From NCBI RefSeq assembly GCF_046542825.1, contig NZ_JBKHAQ010000057.1, forward strand, positions 1-18,171: 18,171 bases of DNA. Direction: 5' to 3'. Made by a program: the position numbers and the translations under genes. Source of the DNA: Rhodosalinus sp046542825. GTDB taxonomy: Bacteria; Pseudomonadota; Alphaproteobacteria; Rhodobacterales; Rhodobacteraceae. The notes beneath the pieces are model-generated. The model was given only the letters and a program-made list of their open reading frames with translations. It searched no databases and was not told the DNA's origin. Below, piece by piece: positions 5,439-12,785 of this stretch. Each line of letters starts with the position of its first letter. The first letter of the stretch is position 1.

Positions 5439-6770
5439 TCATTCGTCTTCGAGCGCCTCGACGGCGGCCTGCAACTCGTCCTTGCCGACTTCCGTCTCGC
5501 TGACGTCGGCCAGTTCGAAGATGTAGTCCACGACCTTGTCCTCGAAGATCGGCGCGCGCAACTGCTGCTGCATCTGAGGGTTCTGCTGCACGAACTCGAA
5601 GAACTGCCGCTCCTGCCCCGGATACTGCCGGGCCTGCTGCATCACCGCCTGCGTCATTTCCGAATCCGAGACCTTGACCTCGGCGCGGCTGCCGATCTCG
5701 GCCAGCAGCAGGCCCAGCTTGACGCGGCGCTCGGCCAGCTTGACGTGCTCCTCGGTCGGTTCGATCTCGGGGTGGTCGTGCCCCTTCACGTCCGGGTTGT
5801 CCTCGTGCCAGAGCTGGTGCGCGATCTGCTTCGCCTCGGCATCCACAAGCGTCGGGGGCAGCGGGAACTCCACCAGTTCGTCGAGCTTGTCGAGCAGCCG
5901 GCGCTTGGCGACCTGCCGGGCGGCGCCGTTGTATTCCGCCTCGAGCCGCTCGCGGATCTGGTTCTTGAGCGCCTCGAGATCCTCGGCGCCGTATTTCTTG
6001 GCCAGTTCGTCATCGACCTCGGCCGGCTTGGGTGCCTTCACGGCCTTGACGGTGACGTCGAACGTCGTCTCCTTCCCGGCCAGATGCTCGGCGCCGTAAT
6101 CTTCGGGGAAGGTGACCTTCACCTCCTTCTCATCGCCCGCCCTGACGCCCTTGAGCTGCTCCTCGAAGCCGGGGATGAAGCTCTCGGACCCGAGAGTCAG
6201 CGGATAATCCTCTGCCGCGCCGCCCTCGAAGGGCTCACCGTCGAGCTTGCCGACGAAGTCGATCACGACCTGGTCGCCGTCCTGCGCCTCTGCGCCCTCT
6301 TCGCGGTCCTCGAAGTCCTGCGCGTTCTCGGCCAGGCTCTGCAGGGCCTCGTCCACCGCCGCCTCGTCGGCCTTGACCACCATCCGCTCCAGCGAGATCG
6401 ATGACAGGTCCACCTCGGGCACCTCTGGCAGCGCCTCGTAGGTCAGTTCGACCTGCACGTCGTCGCCGGCTTTCCAGTCCTCGCCCTTCATCTTCACTTC
6501 GGGCTGCATCGCCGGGCGGTCGCCGGTCTGCTCGAAATGCTCCGACATGGCGTTGTCGACGCTTTCCTGCACGGCCTCTCCCAGCAGGCGCTCGCCGAAC
6601 TGCTTCTTGAGCAGCGCCATGGGCACCTTGCCCTTGCGGAAGCCCTTCATCTCGATCTCGGGCTGCGCCTCGGCGAGCTTCTCGTTCACCTTCTCGTCGA
6701 GTTCCGCCGCGGTGACGGTGATCTCATAGCTGCGCTTCAGCCCTTCGTTCAGGGTCTCGGTGACCTGCAT
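5439..6770 (-). CDS. tig: Trigger factor, ribosome-associated chaperone and prolyl isomerase
   Basis: A 443-residue chaperone that docks on the ribosome near the exit tunnel and shields nascent chains. The N-terminal ribosome-binding domain starts MQVTETLNEGLKRSYEITVT and carries the docking signature GFRKGKVP at residues 43-50. The FKBP-type isomerase domain follows (about 160-245; DGDQVVIDFVGKLDG, FIPGFEEQLKGVRAGDEKEV). The helical C-terminal arms are Gln-rich near the end (QYPGQERQFFEFVQQNPQMQ). The sequence opens ATGATG; the second ATG (6770) gives the usual MQVTE start and better spacing from GAGGG, the first would add one Met. A promoter is visible 59-87 bp upstream. Here it lies between bacterioferritin and luxI; no clpP/clpX genes follow in the window. 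Confidence 0.96.
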   Translation of the reverse strand: MQVTETLNEGLKRSYEITVTAAELDEKVNEKLAEAQPEIEMKGFRKGKVPMALLKKQFGERLLGEAVQESVDNAMSEHFEQTGDRPAMQPEVKMKGEDWKAGDDVQVELTYEALPEVPEVDLSSISLERMVVKADEAAVDEALQSLAENAQDFEDREEGAEAQDGDQVVIDFVGKLDGEPFEGGAAEDYPLTLGSESFIPGFEEQLKGVRAGDEKEVKVTFPEDYGAEHLAGKETTFDVTVKAVKAPKPAEVDDELAKKYGAEDLEALKNQIRERLEAEYNGAARQVAKRRLLDKLDELVEFPLPPTLVDAEAKQIAHQLWHEDNPDVKGHDHPEIEPTEEHVKLAERRVKLGLLLAEIGSRAEVKVSDSEMTQAVMQQARQYPGQERQFFEFVQQNPQMQQQLRAPIFEDKVVDYIFELADVSETEVGKDELQAAVEALEDE

Positions 6771-6824
6771 CATGCCCTCATGTCGGAACGGCCCCCGTCC
6801 TCTGGGAGCACTCGCAAAATTAGC

Positions 6825-6843
6825 CGCCCTTCTAGAAAGGGCG
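6825..6843 (-). terminator. Hairpin with T-run after bacterioferritin, overlapping the tig promoter
   Basis: CGCCCTT (6825-6831) and AAGGGCG (6837-6843) form a 7-bp stem around 5 bases. Read on the minus strand it is followed within 5 bases by TTTT, as in an intrinsic terminator for the bacterioferritin transcript. The same bases contain the proposed tig -10 box. Confidence 0.4.
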
Positions 6844-6857
6844 CCGCAGCCATGCAA
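6829..6857 (-). promoter_or_regulatory. Candidate sigma-70 promoter for tig
   Basis: On the minus strand TTGCAT (6857-6852) and TAGAAG (6834-6829) are separated by exactly 17 bp. The start would fall near 6822, giving an untranslated leader of about 50 bases. Confidence 0.5.
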
Positions 6858-6922
6858 GCCGAAACGCCAGGTGCCCGGCAGGTGCGATCCGCGCGCCGCC
6901 GGACACCCGGGACGAGATCGCC

Positions 6923-7426
6923 CTAGAGAACCTCGTCCTCGTCGCTTTCGTGGCTCACGGAAGACACCTGCCGGGCGAGATAGAGTTGATCCCCGAGCAT
7001 CTCCAGCAGGTCGAACTGTTCCTCGACGAAATCGATGTGCTCCTCCTCGTCCTTGAGGATGCGCATGAAAAGCTCGAAAGTGCCCAGATCCCCTGCTTCG
7101 CGGCACTCGTCGGCGGCCTTGGCGTAATAGCTCTGCGCCTCGCGCTCCATCTCCAGCTGGGTCTGGAAGATCTTGCGCACGCTGTCGGGGCTGTCGATAT
7201 CGCCCAGCGTCTGCATGTCGGCCTTGCCATCGAGGAACAGGAGGCGGGTCAGGAACGAATTGGCGTGTTCGCGCTCCTCTTCGACTTCCTCGCGCATCCG
7301 CGCGGCAAGCCGGTCGATGCCCCAGTCGTCGAGTTTCCGCTCCTGGTACATGTAGGTGTTGATCGTCGTCAACTCCATCGTCAGCGCGCGCTGAAGATGC
7401 TTGAGCGACACGTCGGGCCCTTTCAT
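6923..7426 (-). CDS. bfr: Bacterioferritin-like iron-storage protein lacking the haem-ligand Met
   Basis: A 167-residue ferritin-superfamily protein that would assemble into a hollow shell, oxidise Fe(II) and store iron. The four-helix bundle carries every di-iron ferroxidase ligand at the canonical bacterioferritin positions: Glu18, Glu51, His54, Glu94, Glu127 and His130. Position 52, where Met coordinates the inter-subunit haem, is Arg (EEREH at 50-54). This subunit probably does not bind haem in the usual way. The length is slightly above the usual ~158 because of an acidic tail (SHESDEDEVL). The ATG at 7426 follows a strong AAGGAGG site; the longer reading from 7525 is not supported. No bacterioferritin-associated ferredoxin gene is nearby. 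The 219-bp upstream gap contains two dyads that may be regulatory. Confidence 0.9.
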   Translation of the reverse strand: MKGPDVSLKHLQRALTMELTTINTYMYQERKLDDWGIDRLAARMREEVEEEREHANSFLTRLLFLDGKADMQTLGDIDSPDSVRKIFQTQLEMEREAQSYYAKAADECREAGDLGTFELFMRILKDEEEHIDFVEEQFDLLEMLGDQLYLARQVSSVSHESDEDEVL

Positions 7427-7451
7427 CTGTCGTCCTCCTTGAGGTTCGGGA

Positions 7452-7465
7452 TTGTCTTTTGACAA
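7452..7465. promoter_or_regulatory. Dyad close to the bacterioferritin start
   Basis: TTGTC and GACAA flank TTTT, 26 bp before the bacterioferritin ATG. On the minus strand it contains GACAAT, a possible -10, but no -35 is seen at the right distance. It could be an operator or part of the 5' leader. Confidence 0.3.
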
Positions 7466-7595
7466 GCGGGCAACGCGGGCGGGAAAGTGGCGGTTCCGGG
7501 CACCGGGCGCGGCGCGCTGGCGCAAACGGCCACACCATCGGGATATCGCGCGCGGCGGACTCCCAGGATCGCCAAGTCGAACGCCTGAACCGAAG

Positions 7596-7612
7596 AGATA
7601 TCCCGGATATCT
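7596..7612. promoter_or_regulatory. 17-bp palindrome between pheS and bacterioferritin, candidate operator
   Basis: AGATATCC and GGATATCT are perfect 8-bp arms around a single C. A further GGGATATC occurs about 60 bp nearer the bacterioferritin gene, at 7540-7547. With so short a centre and no T-run it is better read as a protein-binding site than as a terminator. It does not resemble the Irr, RirA or Fur motifs I know. Confidence 0.4.
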
Positions 7613-7645
7613 GCGCGGCTGACGTCGATGAAACGCCGTGCCGGT

Positions 7646-8719
7646 TTACCGGGACAGCCCCCTGTGCAGCGTCGGCACGTCCAGCGCCGCGAAGCCGTAA
7701 TGCCGCAGCCAGCGCAGGTCGCTCTCGAAGAACGCCCGCAGGTCGGGAATGCCGTATTTCAGCATGGCGATCCGGTCGATCCCCATGCCGAAGGCGAAGC
7801 CCTGCCAGGCGGCGGGGTCGATGTTGCCGGCCATCAGCACCTTGGGATGGACCATGCCGGAGCCAAGGATTTCCAGCCAGTCGTCGCCCTCGCCCACCTT
7901 GAGCGTGCCGCCTTCCCAGGAACAGCGGATATCGACCTCTGCCGAGGGTTCGGTGAAGGGGAAATGCGAGGCGCGGAAGCGCAGCTCGACCTCGTCCACC
8001 TCGAAAAAGGCCTTCACGAATTCCTCCAGCACCCATTTCAGGTTGGCCATCGAGATGTCGCGGTCGATGGCCAGCCCCTCGACCTGGTGGAACATCGGCG
8101 TGTGCGTCTGGTCGTAGTCCGCGCGATAGACACGGCCGGGGCAGATCACCCGCAGGGGCGCGCCCGCCATCTCCATCGCGCGGATCTGCACGGGCGAGGT
8201 ATGGGTGCGCAGCACATGGGGCGGGCGCGTGTCGTCCTGCGCGCGGGCCATGTAGAAGGTGTCCATCTCCGCCCGTGCGGGATGGTGCCCGGGGATGTTG
8301 AGCGCGTCGAAGTTGTGCCAGTCGCTTTCCACCTGCGGCCCCTCGGCCACGGAGAAGCCCATGTCGGCGAAGATTGCCGTGACCTCCTCGGTCACCTGGC
8401 TGATGGGGTGGACGGTGCCCACCCGCTGCGGCCGCGCGGGCAGGGTCACGTCCAGCCACTCGGTGCGCAGCCGTTCCTCCAGCGCGGCATCGGCGAGGGC
8501 GGCGCGCTTCGCGGCGATGGCCGCGTTGATCTCGTCCTTGAGCGCGTTGAGGCGCGGGCCGGCCTCCTGCCGCTCTTCCGGGGTCATGCGGCCCAGCTCG
8601 CGCATCTGCGCGCTGATCTCGCCCTTCTTGCCGAGTGCGGCCACGCGCACCGCCTCGAGCGCGGAGTCGTCGTCCGCCTCCGCCACCGCCCGAAGCCATT
8701 TTCCGCGAAGATCGTCCAT
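7646..8719 (-). CDS. pheS: Phenylalanyl-tRNA synthetase alpha subunit
   Basis: A 357-residue class II aminoacyl-tRNA synthetase subunit that charges tRNA-Phe in an alpha2-beta2 complex with PheT. Residues 1-90 form the helical tRNA-binding arm (LRGKWLRAVAEADDDSALEA, then KKGEISAQMRELGRMTPEER). The catalytic core shows HPISQVTEEVTAIFADMGF, class II motif 2 around GRVYRADYDQTHTPMFHQ, and motif 3 GFAFGMGIDRIAMLKYGI near the C-terminus. The ATG at 8719 is the family start and has AAGGGG upstream; the in-frame ATG at 8776 would add an unsupported leader. rpmI-rplT lie upstream on the same strand, separated by a terminator. The usual partner pheT is not adjacent: the next gene downstream is bacterioferritin. 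Confidence 0.97.
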   Translation of the reverse strand: MDDLRGKWLRAVAEADDDSALEAVRVAALGKKGEISAQMRELGRMTPEERQEAGPRLNALKDEINAAIAAKRAALADAALEERLRTEWLDVTLPARPQRVGTVHPISQVTEEVTAIFADMGFSVAEGPQVESDWHNFDALNIPGHHPARAEMDTFYMARAQDDTRPPHVLRTHTSPVQIRAMEMAGAPLRVICPGRVYRADYDQTHTPMFHQVEGLAIDRDISMANLKWVLEEFVKAFFEVDEVELRFRASHFPFTEPSAEVDIRCSWEGGTLKVGEGDDWLEILGSGMVHPKVLMAGNIDPAAWQGFAFGMGIDRIAMLKYGIPDLRAFFESDLRWLRHYGFAALDVPTLHRGLSR

Positions 8720-8747
8720 GTCCGCACCCCTTGCCAGCGCCGCGCCG

Positions 8748-8776
8748 GTGCTAGCCTGCGCGCCGAAAGAGCGCAA
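8748..8776 (-). promoter_or_regulatory. Candidate promoter for pheS
   Basis: On the minus strand TTGCGC (8776-8771) and TAGCAC (8753-8748) are 17 bp apart, about 30 bp upstream of the pheS ATG. The -10 is weak. Upstream, a 7-bp stem (8800-8806 with 8814-8820) is present. I see no Phe-rich leader peptide or T-box. Between 8821 and 8975 I see nothing else. Confidence 0.35.
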
Positions 8777-8975
8777 GCGCGGGGCACGACACAGGGGGGG
8801 CTGCCGGACCGGGCGGCAGCGCGACGGTGACGCTCATCATCGGCCACGGCTACGGCTTCGGCGCGGGCGCACAGACCGGAACAGGCCCCGCGCGCAGCAG
8901 AGACGGGCCCCCTGGCGCCGACACCAGTCGCCGCGCTCGTGCCGGAGGACGCACCAGAGGGCGCACGGAAACGAA

Positions 8976-8998
8976 AAGGGCCGCCCAAGGCGGCCCTT
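8976..8998 (-). terminator. Intrinsic terminator after rplT
   Basis: AAGGGCCGCC (8976-8985) and GGCGGCCCTT (8989-8998) form a perfect 10-bp stem with a 3-base loop. On the minus strand the stem runs into TTTTCGTTT. This is the clearest intrinsic terminator in the window. It lies 23 bp after the rplT stop and separates rpmI-rplT from pheS. Confidence 0.85.
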
Positions 8999-9021
8999 CG
9001 CCAGGGTGAGCCGCTTGCGGC

Positions 9022-9387
9022 TCAGGCCGCGAGCGCACCCTTCGCCTTTTCGACGATGGCGCCGAAGGCCTGCGGCTCGCGCACGGCCAGATCGGCCAGC
9101 ACCTTGCGGTCCACCTCGATGCCGGCCTTGTTCAGACCGTCGATGAAGCGCGAGTAGGTCAGCGCCTCGTCGTGCGCGCGCACAGCCGCGTTGATCCGCT
9201 GGATCCACAGCGCGCGGAAATTGCGCTTGCGCGCCTTCCGGTCGCGGGTGGCATACTGGTTGGCCTTGTCGACCGCCTGGCGGGCAACCTTGAAGGTGCT
9301 CTTGCGCCGGCCGTAATAGCCCTTTGCGGCCTTCAGGACCTTCTTGTGGCGCGCGTGGGTGACGGTTCCGCCTTTGACTCGGGACAT
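9022..9387 (-). CDS. rplT: 50S ribosomal protein L20
   Basis: A 121-residue, very basic protein needed early in assembly of the large subunit. The N-terminal extension MSRVKGGTVTHARHKKVLKA and the following KGYYGRRKSTFKVARQAVDK are the L20 signature, then ATRDRKARKRNFRALWIQRI and the globular C-terminal domain. The length is normal for the family. It starts 13 bp after rpmI, so the two are one transcript. In many bacteria infC leads this operon and L20 represses it; infC is not in this window, and the unit appears to begin at rpmI. A strong terminator follows. Confidence 0.97.
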   Translation of the reverse strand: MSRVKGGTVTHARHKKVLKAAKGYYGRRKSTFKVARQAVDKANQYATRDRKARKRNFRALWIQRINAAVRAHDEALTYSRFIDGLNKAGIEVDRKVLADLAVREPQAFGAIVEKAKGALAA

Positions 9388-9400
9388 GGATCAGCGCTCC

Positions 9401-9601
9401 TCAGCGAGAATAGGGCATCATCGGCTTGACGATCGACTCGTCCGCCTTCGACATCACGGCGGTGCCGCGGGCGTTGCGGATGAACTTGTTCGTCCGCTTG
9501 ATCATCCCGTGGCGCTTGCCGGCCTGCTGGAACTTGACCCGGCCCTTGGCCGTCACCTTGAACCGCTTCTTGCAGCTCGACTTGGTCTTGAGCTTCGGCA
9601 T
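9401..9601 (-). CDS. rpmI: 50S ribosomal protein L35
   Basis: A 66-residue basic protein of the large subunit. The opening MPKLKTKSSCKKRFKVTAKG and the segment KRHGMIKRTNKFIRNARGTA are diagnostic of L35. The ATG at 9601 has a CAGGAG ribosome-binding site; the reading frame stays open further upstream, but only this start gives the family protein. A good sigma-70 promoter lies 76-104 bp upstream, so this is probably the first gene of an rpmI-rplT unit. Confidence 0.97.
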   Translation of the reverse strand: MPKLKTKSSCKKRFKVTAKGRVKFQQAGKRHGMIKRTNKFIRNARGTAVMSKADESIVKPMMPYSR

Positions 9602-9676
9602 TTCCGTCTCCTGATGGGTCGGTAGGGCGCGCGCCTCGGCATGCCGTCCGGGCCGGGCGCGCGATGTGAAGCCGCG

Positions 9677-9705
9677 CCTATAGGCGATCCCGCGACGGGT
9701 GACAA
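9677..9705 (-). promoter_or_regulatory. Sigma-70-type promoter for rpmI-rplT
   Basis: On the minus strand TTGTCA (9705-9700) and TATAGG (9682-9677) are separated by exactly 17 bp. The predicted start near 9670 gives a leader of about 70 bases before the rpmI ATG. Confidence 0.6.
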
Positions 9706-9714
9706 GAGGCCGGG

Positions 9715-9939
9715 TCAGGGCAGGACGCGGCCAATGACCCCGATGATGGTCTCGGGGATCTCCGTCAGTGTGTAGCCACCGGGCTTCGAGGTCACGGCCC
9801 AGATCACCAGCCCACCCGCCACGAGCACGGCAAAGGCGGCCACGCGGGGGGCGCGGCCCTCGGAATAGGCCGAAACCATCGCAGGGATCGCGAAGACCGC
9901 AAGCGTCAGACCGATGACCAGTGCCGTATCGGCATCCAT
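9715..9939 (-). CDS. Small membrane protein downstream of pyk, function unknown
   Basis: A 74-residue protein with two hydrophobic helices, about residues 5-24 and 32-50, separated by a short charged loop (YSEGRAPR). A third, weaker hydrophobic stretch lies at the C-terminus (IPETIIGVIGRVLP). The N-terminus is acidic (MDADTA). A GGGGCGGG site precedes the ATG at 9939. It lies 26 bp after pyruvate kinase on the same strand and is very probably co-transcribed with it. I recognise it only as the type of small hypothetical protein seen beside pyk in this group; no function can be assigned. Confidence 0.7.
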   Translation of the reverse strand: MDADTALVIGLTLAVFAIPAMVSAYSEGRAPRVAAFAVLVAGGLVIWAVTSKPGGYTLTEIPETIIGVIGRVLP

Positions 9940-9965
9940 GAGCCCGCCCCATTTTTAGAGGCAGG

Positions 9966-11411
9966 TTACTCCGGGTCGGTGGCCCAGATCAAACGTTCGT
10001 CGCAGGGCGCCACGCGCAGGATGTTCGTGGTGCCCGGCACGTTGAAGGGCACGCCCGCCGTGACCACGATCTGATCGCGCTCCGTGGCGTAGCCCTCGAC
10101 CCGGGCGGCGCGCGCCGCGTTCACCACCGCCTGCTTGAAGCGGGTCAGCTCGCCGGTCATCACGCAATGGGTGCCCCAGAGCAGCGCAAGCCGCCGCGCC
10201 ACGCCGCGCAGGTTGGTCATGGCGATGATCGGCACGCGCGGACGCTCCCGCGCGACCAGCGCGGCAGTGTTGCCCGACTGGGTGAAACAGGCGATCGCCT
10301 TGATCTCGGTCGTCTCGGCGATCTCGCGCGCCGCGGCGACGATGCCGTCGGCCACGCTCTCGCGCCTGGCCACGCGCGACGCCTCGAGAATCTCGGTATA
10401 GGTCGGGTCGTTCTCGACCTCGCGGGCGACCGCGTCCATCGTGGTCACCGCCTCTACCGGGTATTGACCCGCCGCGCTTTCTGCCGAGAGCATGATGGCA
10501 TCCGCGCCCTCGTAGATGGCGGTGGCCACGTCCGAGACCTCGGCGCGGGTGGGCATCGGGCTCTCGATCATGCTTTCCAGCATCTGCGTGGCCACGATCA
10601 CGGGCTTCGCGGCTGCGCGGCACTTGCGCACGATCCGCTTCTGGATGGGCGGCACGTTCTGCACCGGCAGTTCGACCCCGAGGTCGCCGCGGGCGACCAT
10701 GATGCCGTCGGACACAGCGATGATCTCGTCGATGCGCCGCACCGCCGTGGGCTTCTCGATCTTCGAGAGCACGGCGGCACGGCCGCCGACCAGCTCGCGC
10801 GCCTCGGCCACGTCCTCGGGGCGTTGCACGAAGGACAGCGCCAGCCAGTCCACGCCCAGCGCGCAGGCAAACTCCAGATCCTCGCGGTCCTTGTCCGACA
10901 GGGCGGCCAGCGGCAGTTCCACGTCGGGCACGTTGACGCCCTTGCGGTTGGACACGGTGCCGCCGGTGACGACCGTGCACTCCGCGAAATCCGCGCCGCA
11001 GTCCTCGACCCGCAGCCGCACCTTGCCGTCATCGACCAGAAGCTCTGCTCCGGGCGCGAGGGCCGCGAAGATCTCCGGGTGCGGCAGTCGGACGCGGTGG
11101 CTGTCGCCCTCGGCCTCGTCGAGGTCGAGGCGAAAGCGCGCGCCCTCCTCCAGCTCCACGGCGCCGGTGCCGAAGGTGCCCACGCGCAGCTTCGGCCCCT
11201 GCAGGTCGGCCAGGATGCCGATGGGACTGTCGAGCTCGGTCTCGATCGCGCGGATGATCGCGTGCCGCGCCGCGATCTCCTCGTGCGTGCCGTGGCTCAT
11301 GTTCAGGCGGAAGACATCGGCGCCCGCAGCGAAGAGCGCGCGAATCGTCTCCCGGTCGCTTGACGCCGGGCCGAGGGTGGCCACGATCTTGACGTTGCGC
11401 ATCCGGCGCAT
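9966..11411 (-). CDS. pyk: Pyruvate kinase
   Basis: A 481-residue glycolytic enzyme that converts phosphoenolpyruvate and ADP to pyruvate and ATP, normally a tetramer. N-terminal hallmarks are KIVATLGPASSDRETI and FRLNMSHG. The catalytic Lys217 lies in VLSKIEKPTAV, with the metal ligands in that segment and in MVARGDLGVELP (Glu219, Asp243). ATQMLESMIESPMPTRAEV is the helix that closes the phosphoenolpyruvate site. The C-terminal allosteric domain is complete (AIACFTQSGNTAALVARERP and on). The ATG at 11411 is preferred because GGAGGAG lies 5 bases before it; a second in-frame ATG is three codons on. The gene is divergent from the amidohydrolase gene across 99 bp and is followed by a small membrane protein gene. 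Confidence 0.97.
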   Translation of the reverse strand: MRRMRNVKIVATLGPASSDRETIRALFAAGADVFRLNMSHGTHEEIAARHAIIRAIETELDSPIGILADLQGPKLRVGTFGTGAVELEEGARFRLDLDEAEGDSHRVRLPHPEIFAALAPGAELLVDDGKVRLRVEDCGADFAECTVVTGGTVSNRKGVNVPDVELPLAALSDKDREDLEFACALGVDWLALSFVQRPEDVAEARELVGGRAAVLSKIEKPTAVRRIDEIIAVSDGIMVARGDLGVELPVQNVPPIQKRIVRKCRAAAKPVIVATQMLESMIESPMPTRAEVSDVATAIYEGADAIMLSAESAAGQYPVEAVTTMDAVAREVENDPTYTEILEASRVARRESVADGIVAAAREIAETTEIKAIACFTQSGNTAALVARERPRVPIIAMTNLRGVARRLALLWGTHCVMTGELTRFKQAVVNAARAARVEGYATERDQIVVTAGVPFNVPGTTNILRVAPCDERLIWATDPE

Positions 11412-11510
11412 CCCGGCTCCTCCGCTCGATACCTTGCCCGCCCCCGATTACGGGCAATTCCCTTCCGCCCGCAACCCGCGTATGTCATGCCGCGCCACGG
11501 TGACACGGAC

Positions 11511-12251
11511 ATGACCTATCATCCCTACCATATCGTTGGCGCCGCACGCCCCGCACGCTGGCTCGTGACCTGCGACCATGCGTCCAACCTGGTGCCCGAT
11601 GATGTCAACGGCGGCACTCTGGGATTGCCGGAGGCGGAGATGGACCGCCATATCGCCTATGACGTGGGTGCCGCGGGCCTCGCGCGGGCGCTGGCCGAAC
11701 GGCTGGATGCGCCGGCGATCCTGTCGAACTTCTCGCGCCTCGTGATCGACCCCAACCGGGGCGAGGACGACCCGACGCTGCTGATGAAGCTGTATGACGG
11801 GACGATCATTCCGGGAAACCGCCACGCGGATGCCGCGGAAGTCGAACGGCGGCTCAATGCCCACTACCGTCCCTATCACGCCGCGCTCGCCGATCTCGCC
11901 GCACGGCGCGACGATACGGTGATCCTGTCCATCCACTCCTTCACGCCGCAACTGCGGGGCCGCGAGCCGCGGCCCTGGCACCTGGGCGTGCTGCACGGGC
12001 ATGACGCGCGCCTCGCCGATCCGCTGATCGCGCGGCTGGAGTCAGAGCCCGACCTCTGCGTGGGCCGGAACCAGCCCTACGGCGGGCACCTGCCCGGCGA
12101 CGCGATCTCGCGGCACGCGCTTGCGGAGGGGCGCCTCAACGTGCTGGTCGAACTACGCAACGACCTGATCGGCACCGAGGCGGAGCAGGCCGCATGGGCC
12201 GACCGCCTGGCGCCGCCGCTGGAGGCGGCGCTGGCGGACACCGGCCTCTGA
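11511..12251 (+). CDS. N-formylglutamate amidohydrolase family protein
   Basis: A 246-residue hydrolase of the family (PF05013) that releases formate from N-formylglutamate in histidine breakdown; many members have no proven substrate. Recognisable features are LVTCDHASNLVP near the N-terminus, HIAYDVGAAGLARALAERLD, SRLVIDPNR, VILSIHSFTP, and the C-terminal GGHLPGDAISRHA and NVLVELRNDLI. His in the DHASN and SIHS motifs and Glu of VELRND are the likely zinc or catalytic residues. The start at 11511 (MTYHPYH) is preferred; an ATG at 11487 would add eight residues. No histidine-utilisation (hut) genes are in view, so the physiological substrate is open. A DUF1244 gene follows 57 bp downstream. 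Confidence 0.85.
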   Translation: MTYHPYHIVGAARPARWLVTCDHASNLVPDDVNGGTLGLPEAEMDRHIAYDVGAAGLARALAERLDAPAILSNFSRLVIDPNRGEDDPTLLMKLYDGTIIPGNRHADAAEVERRLNAHYRPYHAALADLAARRDDTVILSIHSFTPQLRGREPRPWHLGVLHGHDARLADPLIARLESEPDLCVGRNQPYGGHLPGDAISRHALAEGRLNVLVELRNDLIGTEAEQAAWADRLAPPLEAALADTGL

Positions 12252-12308
12252 CCGACGCTTGAACAGGGCGCGCGCACGCGCCACTCTTGGGGAAAGAGGA
12301 GGCCAGAG

Positions 12309-12623
12309 ATGGACGACCAGACCCGCATCGAACTCGAGGCCGCGGCCTTCCGCCGGCTGCGTCGGCACCTTATGGAGGACCGGCCCGACGTGCAGAACAT
12401 CGATCTGATGAACCTGGCCGGGTTCTGCCGCAACTGCCTGTCGCGCTGGTATCAGGAGGCCGCTGCCGAACGCGACATCGAGATGGGCAAGGAAGAGGCG
12501 CGCGAGGTCTTCTACGGAATGCCCTACGACCAGTGGAAAGCGCAGAACCAGACCGGCGCGAGCGATGCCCAGAAGGCCGCTTTCGAGACGAGCTTCGCGG
12601 AGAACGTGGGCAAGCGCGACTGA
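12309..12623 (+). CDS. DUF1244 family protein
   Basis: A 104-residue cytosolic protein of the DUF1244 family, widespread in proteobacteria and of unknown function. The family core is visible: AAAFRRLRRHLMEDRPDVQN, IDLMNLAGFCRNCLSRWYQE with its CRNC pair, and REVFYGMPYDQWKAQNQTGA. There is no signal peptide or membrane segment. The start has a strong AGAGGAGG site 6 bases upstream. It follows the amidohydrolase gene in the same direction with a 57-bp gap and may share its transcript. The conserved Cys pair could bind metal or be redox active, but a single pair in a small protein does not establish this. Confidence 0.85.
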   Translation: MDDQTRIELEAAAFRRLRRHLMEDRPDVQNIDLMNLAGFCRNCLSRWYQEAAAERDIEMGKEEAREVFYGMPYDQWKAQNQTGASDAQKAAFETSFAENVGKRD

Positions 12624-12785
12624 CTCCGCCGCGCAAGACCGCGCCGCGGTTCCCCCGGAGCGTCTTGAGGCGCGCGGTGATCGCCCGCGGGGCGCGGCGG
12701 GAGCCATCGCTCGCGAAAACGGTCCCTGACTGTCGCCTCGTTCTTTCCGTCGCCTTGCCCGGCTGTCAGGGAAGCGTGAACGCGC

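Noticed and set aside
6774..8699. Continuation of the tig frame upstream of its ATG, as a 1086-residue protein
   Set aside because: Only the part from 6770 resembles trigger factor. The rest lies over bacterioferritin and pheS in another frame of the same strand, and the translation has no recognisable domain.
7628..8830. A 400-codon open frame on the plus strand opposite pheS
   Set aside because: It is antisense to a certain gene, with biased composition typical of GC-rich shadows and no motif.
12723..12772. TCCCTGAC / GTCAGGGA inverted repeat between DUF1244 and puuD
   Set aside because: The 8-bp arms are 34 bases apart with no T-run. It may help end the convergent transcripts but is too weak to call. 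I see no gene in the 162-bp gap.
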